From an uncultured Verrucomicrobiota bacterium (GTDB taxonomy: Bacteria; Verrucomicrobiota; Kiritimatiellia; RFP12; UBA1067), in the NCBI GenBank assembly GCA_945613785.1, contig CALZAJ010000096.1, positions 1-6,506 of the forward strand: a DNA stretch of 6,506 nt. The letters are read 5' to 3'. A program made the position numbers and the translations under genes. The notes beneath the pieces are model-generated. The model was not told the DNA's origin and searched no databases. It saw only the letters and a list, made by a program, of their open reading frames with translations. Of the stretch, positions 1-5,424 are shown one piece after another. The first letter of the stretch is position 1. Each line of letters opens with the position of its first letter.

Positions 1-344
1 TAGTAATACTGCTTGTTGGGCAGATCTGGATAGATTGCAACCGTGCGGTCGAAGAGAACCTTGAGCTGTCCCGTACAGGAATAGAAATACGCCGGGGTTC
101 CGAACACGATCACGTCCGCCGCCTGCATCTTCTTGAGAATCGCCGCCGCATCATCCTTGATGACACACTTGTGCGTCTTCTGGCAGGCGTAGCAACCCGT
201 GCAGTAGCCGATCTTCTTGTCGGCGATGCGGATCTTCGTGACCTTGTTACCAGCCTCCTTCGCGCCCTTCGCGAACTCGTCGCAGAGGAGATCGGTATTC
301 CCGCCCTTGCGCGGCGAAGATGAGAGAATGAGTACGTTCTTCAT
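1..344 (-). CDS. Flavodoxin-fold NAD(P)H-dependent oxidoreductase, partial (3' end off window)
   Basis: The first 114 residues of a flavodoxin-fold (NADPH-dependent FMN reductase-like) protein. It opens MKNVLILSSSPRKGGNT: a beta strand followed by the S-S-P-R-x-G-G-N-T phosphate loop that holds FMN in this superfamily. Residues 46-60 read GYCTGCYACQKTHKC, the cysteine-rich G-C-x-G-C-x-x-C segment usual in the iron-sulfur-flavoprotein-like and multimeric flavodoxin WrbA-like branch. Residues 77-100 (ADVIVFGTPAYFYSCTGQLK and the following VLFDR) form the second FMN-binding loop and helix. Members are cytoplasmic flavin-dependent reductases of quinones or other small acceptors; the substrate cannot be told. 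The ATG at 344 follows AAAGGAA by 8 nt. It lies 17 nt after the AlkD-like gene and is probably the last seen gene of that operon. The reading frame is open to the edge, and the usual family length is about 180-200 residues. Confidence 0.93.
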   Translation of the reverse strand, partial: MKNVLILSSSPRKGGNTDLLCDEFAKGAKEAGNKVTKIRIADKKIGYCTGCYACQKTHKCVIKDDAAAILKKMQAADVIVFGTPAYFYSCTGQLKVLFDRTVAIYPDLPNKQYY

Positions 345-361
345 TGTGCGGTTCCTTTCGA

Positions 362-1072
362 TTAGATTTTCCCTTTCAAATACTTCTGCCGGAGACGTTC
401 CGGGAATTTCTCAATGGCATAGCGAAGCATCGTGCGCGGCATCGTCCTGTAACGCGGCAGGAGAAACCCCTCAAGCACCTGCCGGTCACGTTTGCCAATC
501 TCGCGAAGCATCCACCCGACCGCCTTGTGGATGAGGTCGTGCGGATGACCGAGGAGAATCTGCGCGATCTCCAGCGTCGTGTCGAAGTCGCCGCGCCGAA
601 TGAACTGCATCGTTGTGACGATAGCGATGCGCTTAACCCAAATTGTCTCGCCATGCCGAGCCATCTCACGGAGAAACTCACGGTCATGCGTAAAGTACCA
701 GTCGCCAAGGATCTCGTAACAGGTGAGATCGACAAGATCCCAATTGTTGATGAAGTCCATGTAACCGAGATACTCGTCCACGATCTTCTCGCATTCTGCT
801 TCGGATGCTTTCGCATCCTTGTACCGCCGCAAAAGGACAAGAAGGCCAGCCAGCCGCACCTCGTGATAAGGCGAGGTAATCAGCGCATCGACGTCGGCAT
901 CCGAACATTCCGTCCAATGCGCCTTGACAATTGCTCGCGTCTGCGGAACCTTCACACCGAGAAATTTATCTCCCTCGCCGTACTGCCCCTTGCCCGTCTT
1001 AAAGAAGCGCATCAAGACCTTGCGCTGCGCAAGGCTTCCGACTTTCCTCAACTCTCGCAGTATGACATTCAC
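362..1072 (-). CDS. DNA alkylation repair protein, AlkD-like HEAT-repeat glycosylase
   Basis: A 236-residue protein of the AlkD family (DNA alkylation repair enzymes), cytoplasmic DNA glycosylases built from HEAT-like helical repeats that remove bulky or cationic alkylpurines such as 3- and 7-methylpurines. Family signatures appear in order: FFKTGKGQYGEGDKFLGV (23-40), NNWDLVDL (109-116), WVKRIAIV (145-152), HKAVGWMLREIGKRD (182-196) and PRTMLRYAIEKFPE (212-225). The residues known in Bacillus AlkD (Trp, Asp, Arg, Trp) are present as W111, D115, R148 and W187, so activity is likely. I chose the GTG at 1072 because AGGTG stands 4 nt before it and the protein then begins where family members usually do. 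A GTG six codons upstream (1090) is possible but overlaps the preceding gene. The Shine-Dalgarno overlaps the stop codon of the upstream gene (TGAGGTG), which suggests translational coupling. Confidence 0.93.
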   Translation of the reverse strand: MNVILRELRKVGSLAQRKVLMRFFKTGKGQYGEGDKFLGVKVPQTRAIVKAHWTECSDADVDALITSPYHEVRLAGLLVLLRRYKDAKASEAECEKIVDEYLGYMDFINNWDLVDLTCYEILGDWYFTHDREFLREMARHGETIWVKRIAIVTTMQFIRRGDFDTTLEIAQILLGHPHDLIHKAVGWMLREIGKRDRQVLEGFLLPRYRTMPRTMLRYAIEKFPERLRQKYLKGKI

Positions 1073-1080
1073 GGCACACC

Positions 1081-1959
1081 TCAAAAGCACCTGTTCGCGA
1101 TCTCGCTGCCGTTGTTCAAGTTCGCCCTGTAGTCGGACGGCGTCTTCGACATCGTGACCCGGACATTGGCGTACTGAAGCTTCCAGTGAGTGCGCCCGCT
1201 GATCAGGCGCAGTCCGAGCCGCTCCAGCGGCTTCGGGTCGTTGTAATAGCCAGCGTCCTTCAGAATCTGCCTCAATTCGGCGCGGCGTCGTTCGAGTTCG
1301 CCGGACGACTGGTTTGCCGCAAGAACATACCGCAGGATCTCGGCGCGGCGTTCCCGCCCGGATCGCTCCGCTGTTCCGAGCCCGTCCAGCAGCGTCGCCA
1401 CCACCTGCTCGCGCACCTCGCCGGGAAAGACCTCGGCAGCCGTCGCAGGAGCGACGAGGATGCCCTGTGTGGGCTTCGTCGGCTCAACTCTGGCAACGGG
1501 CGCGGCTTCAACCGGCGCGGCTACAGGGGCGTTCTCGCCGCACTTGCGCAGTTCGCCCTGCAACCTACCGCACTCGCCCTGCAGGCGGTCTCGTTCGCGA
1601 ATCGCCACAATGTGTGCTTCGCGCTCTTCAGCCAGTTGTCGTTCGAGTTCGGCGATCCGCTCGTCCGCCTCGGCTTTCTCCTCCGCGATGGCGTCCAGAG
1701 CGGCATCCTTCGCCTCCAGAGCAGCTTTCAGCTCGGCCGTCCGATCCTCGCCCGCGCCCGCCCCGGGCGCAACACGCAGGCTTCTGGGCGCGTTCTGCGG
1801 GGTACGGGAGAAGTATGCCAGCACCTCTTCGGCCTCGCGATCCTCGTCCGAGACCGTCGGCACGGGCTGCGCAGCCGGGGCAGGTTCGACACGAGACGGA
1901 GGCGACTCCTTGAGAATCGCCTTCGTCAGCTGGCTCAGATCTGTGAGCGTTTTCGCCAT
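1081..1959 (-). CDS. Unknown coiled-coil protein with conserved C-terminal domain
   Basis: A 292-residue protein I do not recognise. A short N-terminal part (1-20) is followed by a Pro/Ala-rich linker (20-38), an acidic stretch, and a long charged coiled coil at about 71-142. A second Pro/Ala/Val linker (143-180) follows, then a helical region (181-235) rich in E and R. The C-terminal module (about 237-292) reads GYYNDPKPLERLGLRLISGR, then HWKLQY, then the motif SKTPSDYRANLNNGSEI. It looks like a compact domain with a basic strand pair and a helix. From its H-W-K-L-x-Y plus SKTPSD pattern I suspect a small nucleic-acid-binding fold, but this is inference. The gene starts 7 nt after the 245-aa gene; no clear Shine-Dalgarno precedes ATG 1959 (AATTGCCAC), so coupling to that gene is likely. 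The frame is open further upstream, but that part overlaps the neighbour. Confidence 0.85.
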   Translation of the reverse strand: MAKTLTDLSQLTKAILKESPPSRVEPAPAAQPVPTVSDEDREAEEVLAYFSRTPQNAPRSLRVAPGAGAGEDRTAELKAALEAKDAALDAIAEEKAEADERIAELERQLAEEREAHIVAIRERDRLQGECGRLQGELRKCGENAPVAAPVEAAPVARVEPTKPTQGILVAPATAAEVFPGEVREQVVATLLDGLGTAERSGRERRAEILRYVLAANQSSGELERRRAELRQILKDAGYYNDPKPLERLGLRLISGRTHWKLQYANVRVTMSKTPSDYRANLNNGSEIANRCF

Positions 1960-1966
1960 GTGGCAA

Positions 1967-2704
1967 TTATACCATTTTCGGCAAGGGGTTCGCGTCCATC
2001 CAAAAGCGGTCGCCGACACGTTCGATGGTCTTTTTAGCAAGGCGCATCGTCTTCTGCGTCCGCGCCGCCATCTCCTTGATCTTGGCGACCTCGACCGCAA
2101 GCGGCACGAGGAATCCCGGCAGCACCTCGACCTTGACCTTTTCACCCATCGCAACAAGCCCATTCACAAGCCGCAGGGTGTCCCTGAACAGCTTGGTCTT
2201 GAATCGCGCCGGTGCGTTCCGCAGCCGGAAATCCATCTCGGCGACCTCGATGTAGCCCTTGAGGAAATCCCGCAGCGTTTCGGCTTTCGCAATGTCCCCC
2301 GCAGTCTTCGCTACGTCCTTCTTCAGTTCGTCTGGAATCCGGCATCCCTGGCAGAGCGTCTCGGTGAAGACCTGCCCGAACTCAAGCCACCGCTGAATCG
2401 TCATTTTCGTCCCGTCGGGGAAAATCATGCATCCCCGCTCGTCGATCCGGCGGATCGTGTTCTTGAAGATTTCCGCGTCGACGATCCTGTGGAAATCATC
2501 GTTAAGCCGCTGCGCGACCTTTGCGATCTCGTCCCAGCTTCCGAGCTTTCTCTCCTTCTCCTCCTTGATTCCGACGAGCTGTCCGAGCCCCTCGTCCATC
2601 GACTTGAGCACCGACCCCTTGATGAAGGAGTAGAACCCAATCCCCCCGACCGGGTCGATCTTCGACCAGTCGAGCTGCGCTTCCCAATTCGTGTCATCTG
2701 CCAT
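1967..2704 (-). CDS. Hypothetical protein, 245 aa, first gene of the AlkD operon
   Basis: A 245-residue protein of unknown family with no signal peptide or membrane segment. It appears mainly helical with mixed charge: DWSKIDPVGGIGFYSFIKG at 12-30, a helical stretch at 45-88 ending RRIDERG, a possible beta turn MIFPDGTKMTIQRW at 93-106, then long amphipathic helices to the end (LRDFLKGYIEVAEMDFRLRN at 144-163, and a Lys/Arg-rich helix at 205-231). A Cys pair lies at C118 and C121. ATG 2704 is preceded by AAGGAAAGGAAG with a good spacing. It is the first gene after repeat A and its leader hairpin, so it probably shares their transcript and heads a run of four genes spaced 7-17 nt. With the coiled-coil protein next door it may form a two-protein unit. 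No function can be assigned. Confidence 0.85.
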   Translation of the reverse strand: MADDTNWEAQLDWSKIDPVGGIGFYSFIKGSVLKSMDEGLGQLVGIKEEKERKLGSWDEIAKVAQRLNDDFHRIVDAEIFKNTIRRIDERGCMIFPDGTKMTIQRWLEFGQVFTETLCQGCRIPDELKKDVAKTAGDIAKAETLRDFLKGYIEVAEMDFRLRNAPARFKTKLFRDTLRLVNGLVAMGEKVKVEVLPGFLVPLAVEVAKIKEMAARTQKTMRLAKKTIERVGDRFWMDANPLPKMV

Positions 2705-2723
2705 CTTGTGCTTCCTTTCCTTT

Positions 2724-2750
2724 GCGCTGAAACCACCGTGGTCTCAACGC
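2724..2750 (-). promoter_or_regulatory. Leader hairpin after repeat A
   Basis: On the minus strand GCGTTGAGACCAC (2750-2738) and GTGGTTTCAGCGC (2736-2724) pair over 13 positions, two of them G-U, so the stem is near-complete; the innermost pairs must open to make a loop. It sits between repeat A and the Shine-Dalgarno of the 245-aa gene. This is the same place as the leader hairpins after B, C and D, but the sequence is different. Confidence 0.6.
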
Positions 2751-2754
2751 TGCA

Positions 2755-2848
2755 CATGATGCCGTAATAGTCAGGACATATCCAGCGGGTGCGTGAAAAT
2801 AAATGCAGATTTATGGCCTTGATAATGTCTGCCGCCTACGGCATAATG
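2755..2848 (-). repeat. 94-bp structured repeat, copy A
   Basis: Full copy. Terminal inverted repeat: CATTATGCCGTA at 2848-2837 and TACGGCATCATG at 2766-2755 (minus-strand reading), complementary at 11 of 12 positions. It contains the invariant core ACCCGCTGGATA and an A/T hairpin ATAAAT-CTGC-ATTTAT (2814-2799). The stem around the core is degenerate here (only GGA-TATG-TCC). Aligned without gaps, it matches copy C at 71 of 94 positions by my count. A conserved flank GGACACCAG lies just outside the distal end (2861-2853), as in B (4166-4158) and C (5310-5302, GGGCACCAG). No flanking target-site duplication is visible. It lies 5' of the four-gene AlkD operon. Confidence 0.88.
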
Positions 2849-2977
2849 GGGACTGGTGTCCACAAAACAGGACGATGCACCGCAGTCGACAGTATAGACG
2901 AGGCGTCCGCTTACCGGGAAAGGCATGAAGGGGGGAATGCTCGAAGTCCGTGATTCTTGATGGTCGCCTTTTAGAAC

Positions 2978-3001
2978 GGCGAGGCGGTCGCCCGCCCCGC
3001 C
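2978..3001 (-). terminator. Terminator-like hairpin after the 186-aa gene
   Basis: The minus-strand RNA would fold GGCGGGGCGG-GCGA-CCGCCTCGCC: ten pairs including one G-U, closed by a GNRA-type tetraloop, starting 10 nt after the TGA of the 186-aa gene. It is followed by GTTCT, a poor U tract, so intrinsic termination is plausible but not assured. The rest of 2862-2977 holds no gene or other structure I can support. Confidence 0.55.
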
Positions 3002-3011
3002 GCTCCGTCCG

Positions 3012-3572
3012 TCAGTCGGCGACCGCCGCCTTGAACTCCTCCGGCACTCCGAAGGCGACCAGGTACATCGAGCCGCTGATCACCTCGCTGATGCCCAACG
3101 CCTCCGAGGGCTGGAGATGGAACAGCCACCGACGCTCGTCCCCTCCGCCCGCCGGACAGAAGAAAAGCTCAAGCGAGTAACCTGGAACCGGGTCGATGAT
3201 GTGGCGCAGGCCGATTCTCGTGCTCCCCCTCGCCGTGAAGTGCCAGATGCCGTGGTCACCATTGATCGACTCGCACTCGCCCCGGAAGACCTGCTGCATC
3301 TTCGCGAGGTCGTCGAACGCGAGCTTCACCGTGTGCGCCTCCGTCCAGTCAAAGGTCGGGAAGGTCGGATTCGGTCCGAGCCGATAGCCGACCGTCTTCT
3401 GTGCGGCGAAGGTACAGAAGATGCCGCCGTCAGCCGCGCCGGACGCCGGATGCAGCTCCATTTTGATCGCGCATCCCGTCCCCCTCGCGTTCGCGTGGTA
3501 AAGCGCAAGGCGCGGCCTCATGCCCGGAGCGCGTTCGTACTCGTCGACCTTCTCGTTCTTGTTCTCTTGCAT
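3012..3572 (-). CDS. Hypothetical protein, 186 aa, second gene of module B
   Basis: A soluble 186-residue protein I cannot assign to a named family. After a charged N-terminus (1-20) it looks beta-rich: LALYHANARGTGCAIKMELH (22-41), DGGIFCTFAAQKTVG (48-62), FPTFDW (71-76), a helix DDLAKMQQVFRGECESI (87-103), HGIWHFTARGSTRIGLRHII (107-126), GYSLELFFCP (131-140), RRWLFHLQPSEALGISEVIS (148-167) and a final strand MYLVAFGVPEEF. Alternating strands with a central helix could fit a small nucleic-acid-binding beta-sheet fold of the Whirly/PUR kind, but this is a guess from pattern only. ATG 3572 follows AGGAAGGGAAAATACA. An upstream in-frame ATG (3611) lies inside the intergenic hairpin and is unlikely. 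It is preceded by a perfect 12-bp hairpin and followed by a terminator-like hairpin. Confidence 0.85.
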   Translation of the reverse strand: MQENKNEKVDEYERAPGMRPRLALYHANARGTGCAIKMELHPASGAADGGIFCTFAAQKTVGYRLGPNPTFPTFDWTEAHTVKLAFDDLAKMQQVFRGECESINGDHGIWHFTARGSTRIGLRHIIDPVPGYSLELFFCPAGGGDERRWLFHLQPSEALGISEVISGSMYLVAFGVPEEFKAAVAD

Positions 3573-3597
3573 TGTATTTTCCCTTCCTGTTTGATGT

Positions 3598-3627
3598 TGG
3601 CGGTCGGGCAAACGCGCCCGACCGCCA
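3598..3627 (-). other. Perfect 12-bp intergenic hairpin
   Basis: TGGCGGTCGGGC and GCCCGACCGCCA form a perfect 12-bp stem with a six-base loop (GCGTTT on the minus strand). It lies 8 nt after the stop of the 120-aa gene, ahead of the 186-aa gene. There is no T tract, so it looks more like an RNA-stabilising, processing or attenuating hairpin between co-transcribed genes than a classical terminator. Confidence 0.6.
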
Positions 3628-3635
3628 TGTTGAAA

Positions 3636-3998
3636 TCAGCCGTTCAGCTTCTCTTCCTCGCGACGGCGGTTATTGTCGACGATATCGTCCAGCCACCGCC
3701 CGCCGACCATGAAGCGCGGAATCGCAATCGCCATCGGCTTCTCCATATCGCAGAGCCGGATGCTCACGATGCTGCAGTCGCTCTGGTAGGCGTTGTCGCC
3801 CGTAAGCTCGTACACTGCGTCCATCAACGCCCCTTTCGTGATGTAGACCCGCTCGCACTTGAGCGGCGTGTAGCCCTTCAGCCAGTCGAAGACCTGCTTG
3901 AGGCTTTCGTCGCTCGTGTCGAGCCCCTCCCATGTGAGCGCGGACTCCTTGACCAGCTCCTCGAGCTGCGCCTTCGTCTTGACCATGATCCTTTCCAT
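3636..3998 (-). CDS. Hypothetical protein, 120 aa, first gene of module B
   Basis: A 120-residue soluble protein, unrecognised. A helical N-terminal part (5-40, with LEELVKESALTWEGL and DESLKQVFDWLKGY) leads to a probable alpha/beta part: CERVYITKGALMDAVYEL (48-65), DCSIVSIRL (74-82), MAIAIPRFMVGGRWLDDIVD (89-108) and a charged tail NNRRREEEKLNG. ATG 3998 is chosen because it aligns exactly with the start of the gene behind repeat C: both follow GAGAAAGGCAAAAGAAG. An alternative ATG four codons on (MVKTK) is possible. The frame is also open upstream through the leader to a GTG at 4061, which would add 21 basic residues. It is the first gene of a pair with the 186-aa gene, and its leader is nearly the same as that of the 119-aa gene. 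Confidence 0.82.
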   Translation of the reverse strand: MERIMVKTKAQLEELVKESALTWEGLDTSDESLKQVFDWLKGYTPLKCERVYITKGALMDAVYELTGDNAYQSDCSIVSIRLCDMEKPMAIAIPRFMVGGRWLDDIVDNNRRREEEKLNG

Positions 3999-4028
3999 CT
4001 TCTTTTGCCTTTCTCTTTTCGGTTTTCG

Positions 4029-4047
4029 CGGGAGGCCCATCCCCCCG
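4029..4047 (-). promoter_or_regulatory. Leader hairpin after repeat B
   Basis: Minus strand CGGGGGG-ATGGG-CCTCCCG: seven pairs including one G-U. It matches the leader hairpin after repeat C at the same distance from the start codon. The fourth pair is G-C here and A-T in C, a compensatory change. Confidence 0.6.
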
Positions 4048-4060
4048 TTTTTCTGTGACA

Positions 4061-4154
4061 CATGATGCCGTAATACCGCGTGGTTATCCAGCGGGTGTCG
4101 AAAGATTTATAATCTTTTTCGAGTTGCTATTAGCTTCCGCTTTACGGTAATATG
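4061..4154 (-). repeat. 94-bp structured repeat, copy B
   Basis: Full copy, the most divergent in its distal arm (CATATTACCGTA), with the proximal arm TACGGCATCATG intact. The invariant core ACCCGCTGGATA is present, and CCGC-TGG...CCA-C-GCGG pairs around it (4094-4076). The central hairpin has another sequence than in A and C but still pairs: TCGA-AA-AAGATT-ATA-AATCTT-TCGA, with a two-A bulge (4122-4098). Flank GGACACCAG at 4166-4158. It lies ahead of the 120-aa plus 186-aa pair. Confidence 0.88.
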
Positions 4155-4172
4155 GAGCTGGTGTCCTGAAAC

Positions 4173-4225
4173 TCGCCTCGGAGTGCGAGGCGACGGAAAT
4201 GCCGCGCCCCTTTTGGAACGCGGCA
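4173..4225 (-). terminator. Two tandem hairpins after the 158-aa gene
   Basis: Two perfect stems lie between the end of the 158-aa gene and repeat B. The first in transcription order is TGCCGCG (4225-4219) with CGCGGCA (4206-4200), followed by TTT. The second is TCGCCTCG-CACTC-CGAGGCGA (4193-4173), followed by GTTTC. They resemble tandem terminators with short T tracts, and would separate module C from module B. Confidence 0.5.
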
Positions 4226-4248
4226 CTTTGCGGGCTCGGCACTCGCGG

Positions 4249-4725
4249 TCAGCCCCAGAGGTCCTTCCACTCGATCTCGTAGCGGATCTCGTCGCCGAGC
4301 TGCACGTTGTCATCGTCCTCGCGCTTCACGTCCTCCTCGTCGAAGTGCGGGTCTTTCGCCGCAAGGGTCTCGCGGATGTCCTCCTCCATCGCCGCCCGCG
4401 CCGCCTCGATTGTGCGGTACGCGCTCGTGGTCGGCGGCTCCTCGCACTGGTAGAGGTTCCGAATGCAAAGCTCGTAGTAGCCCTGCGGCTCGTCCGCCAT
4501 CGCCTTCAGTGCAAGCGCGACCAGGCCGCTCCTCGCGAGGAGCATCGCCGGACACTTCGCGAAGCGTTCAAGTTCCTCTTCGCCCTGCTCCGAGGCGATG
4601 CCCTCGAGGCAGTCCTTCATGCCGAGGAGGAGCTGCGCCGCCTCGGTCATAACCGCCGCGCCGCCCTTCCGCTTCGACGCGTCCGCCTCGCGGATTTCCT
4701 GTTCCATCATCTTGATCTTGCCCAT
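4249..4725 (-). CDS. Hypothetical protein, 158 aa, second gene of module C; shared C-terminal domain
   Basis: A 158-residue unrecognised protein. The N-terminal half is helical (1-75: MMEQEIREADASKRK, AAQLLLGMKDCLEGIASEQ, ELERFAKCPAMLLARSGLVALALKAM), with YYELCIRNLYQC at 83-94. The C-terminal 50 residues (109-158) are strongly acidic and begin ARAAMEEDIRETLAAKD, then FDEEDVKREDDDN and GDEIRYEIEW. They align without gaps with the last 50 residues of the 119-aa protein: 20 of 50 identical by my count, including A-x-A-x-M-E-x-D-I-x-E-T-L and F-D-x-x-D. The 67-aa protein has a shorter version. A good Shine-Dalgarno, AAGGAG, stands 7 nt before ATG 4725; the in-frame ATGs at codons 6 and 7 are less well placed. 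It is 57 nt downstream of the 119-aa gene, separated by a GC hairpin and probably co-transcribed. Confidence 0.85.
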   Translation of the reverse strand: MGKIKMMEQEIREADASKRKGGAAVMTEAAQLLLGMKDCLEGIASEQGEEELERFAKCPAMLLARSGLVALALKAMADEPQGYYELCIRNLYQCEEPPTTSAYRTIEAARAAMEEDIRETLAAKDPHFDEEDVKREDDDNVQLGDEIRYEIEWKDLWG

Positions 4726-4752
4726 CTTGATTCTCCTTGTCGTTGGTGCAGG

Positions 4753-4774
4753 GCGGGCGCGAGGCTCGCCCCGC
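4753..4774 (-). other. GC-rich hairpin between the module C genes
   Basis: GCGGG-GCGAG-C-CTCGC-G-CCCGC on the minus strand: two five-base helices in line with one bulged G. The single-base loop means some inner pairs must open. It is followed within 30 nt by the Shine-Dalgarno of the 158-aa gene, so it is probably a processing or attenuation hairpin like that at 3598-3627. Confidence 0.45.
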
Positions 4775-4782
4775 GTTTGGGT

Positions 4783-5142
4783 TCAGTCGTGAAGCGGCTG
4801 CTGGGTGATCACCCACTCGACGTCCTCGCCGATGGTGACCCGCGTGTCGCTGACGCGGTTGAGGTCGGCGGCATCAAATTCGCCGTCGGCGTTCGCCAGC
4901 GTCTCGCTGATGTCCGCCTCCATCTTCGCCTTCGCAGTCGCGAGCTTGCGGCAGATCACCGTGTCCGGCATCACGCCCTCGTAGGCCTTGCGAATCGTCA
5001 GTATCCACACCTTCGTCTGCTTGACCTCAAGGTGATCCTTCCCCTTCGCCTTGAAGTAGTCCTTCACGGTCGTTCCCCAGCCCTTGGGGAACCGCTCCAG
5101 GTTGTCGAGCACCTCGCTCACCATCTCGCGTATCGTTGTCAT
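4783..5142 (-). CDS. Hypothetical protein, 119 aa, first gene of module C; shared C-terminal domain
   Basis: A 119-residue unrecognised protein. A helical N-terminus (MTTIREMVSEVLDNLERF) is followed by GWGTTVKDYFKAKGKDHLEV (21-40), a strand KVWILTIRKAYEG, and the C-terminal domain (70-119), which begins AKAKMEADISETLANADGEF and ends GEDVEWVITQQPLHD. This domain is homologous to the end of the neighbouring 158-aa protein and more weakly to the 67-aa protein. I chose ATG 5142 because it aligns with the start of the 120-aa gene behind repeat B after the same GAGAAAGGCAAAAGAAG stretch. The frame is open back to a GTG at 5205 inside the repeat. That longer form would add a basic 21-residue leader (MLQKNGGMGLPRKTKRERQK and one more K) but lacks a ribosome site, and the frame is not kept in copies A and D. 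Confidence 0.83.
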   Translation of the reverse strand: MTTIREMVSEVLDNLERFPKGWGTTVKDYFKAKGKDHLEVKQTKVWILTIRKAYEGVMPDTVICRKLATAKAKMEADISETLANADGEFDAADLNRVSDTRVTIGEDVEWVITQQPLHD

Positions 5143-5172
5143 CTTCTTTTGCCTTTCTCTTTTGGTTTTTCG

Positions 5173-5191
5173 CGGAAGGCCCATCCCTCCG
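5173..5191 (-). promoter_or_regulatory. Leader hairpin after repeat C
   Basis: Minus strand CGGAGGG-ATGGG-CCTTCCG: seven pairs including one G-U, between repeat C and the start of the 119-aa gene. Same loop as in the B leader; the fourth pair is A-T here and G-C there. Confidence 0.6.
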
Positions 5192-5204
5192 TTTTTCTGC
5201 AACA

Positions 5205-5298
5205 CATGATGCCGTAATACCCGCAGGATATCCAGCGGGTATCTGAAAATAAATAATCTTTTATGGCCTTGCTATTATCGCGCCGCTACGGCATAATG
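5205..5298 (-). repeat. 94-bp structured repeat, copy C
   Basis: Full copy with the best-formed structure. Terminal arms CATTATGCCGTA (5298-5287) and TACGGCATCATG (5216-5205). Central hairpin ATAAA-AGATTA-TTTAT (5264-5249). Core hairpin TACCCGC (5241-5235) with GCGGGTA (5224-5218), enclosing GGA-TA-TCC. Flank GGGCACCAG at 5310-5302. It lies 5' of the 119-aa plus 158-aa pair, and its homology with copy B continues through the leader to the start codon. Confidence 0.9.
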
Positions 5299-5344
5299 GA
5301 ACTGGTGCCCACTCGCCGGGGCGGATCGCCGCAGGGAAAAATAG

Positions 5345-5424
5345 CGCGGGCGGTCTCCCGATAGAAAAACGTCTCACGCCAAGGCAAATCGACGCTCGAC
5401 GCAAAAATTCGGAAGCCGCCCGCG
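5345..5424 (-). other. Large imperfect inverted repeat, possible structured RNA
   Basis: CGCGGGCGG (5424-5416) and CCGCCCGCG (5353-5345) form a perfect 9-bp stem on the minus strand. After a one-base bulge it continues with TTCCGA/TCGGGA (six pairs, one G-U). The loop holds T-rich stretches and a tandem 7-mer GCGTCGA x2 (5402-5389). It lies in the gap between the 51-aa gene and repeat C. It may be a 3' untranslated structure, a small RNA or a decayed repeat. A 63-codon open frame across this region is not convincing as a gene. Confidence 0.4.

Noticed and set aside
344..1132. Plus-strand 262-codon open frame
   Set aside because: It is antisense to the AlkD-like gene, whose catalytic motifs are intact; no coding evidence on the plus strand.
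1460..2767. Long plus-strand open frame of 435 codons
   Set aside because: It lies antisense to the 245- and 292-aa genes, is Ser/Arg/Leu-rich with low-complexity runs, has no family signature, and runs across the leader hairpin and into repeat A. A GC-driven shadow.
2755..4154. Repeats as miniature transposons (MITE)
   Set aside because: Inverted ends exist, but I see no target-site duplication, the similarity extends outside the arms on both sides, and all copies have the same gene-relative orientation. Not excluded, but not supported.
3117..5217. Plus-strand open frames at 3117-4058 and 4183-5217 with similar ends (LLLPFSF..F..HP..FL)
   Set aside because: The similar ends come from the reverse complement of the repeated leader behind B and C. 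The rest is Arg/Leu/His-rich and antisense to well-supported genes.
2755..5298. Repeats as integron attC sites
   Set aside because: The outer arms have no GTTRRRY / RYYYAAC core and no integrase gene is visible. The array layout is similar, but the site class is not.
5205..5298. 94-nt repeat as a tRNA or tRNA-like gene
   Set aside because: It has a closing stem and internal hairpins, but no T-loop consensus (GTTCRANYC), no D-loop, no recognisable anticodon arm and no CCA end.
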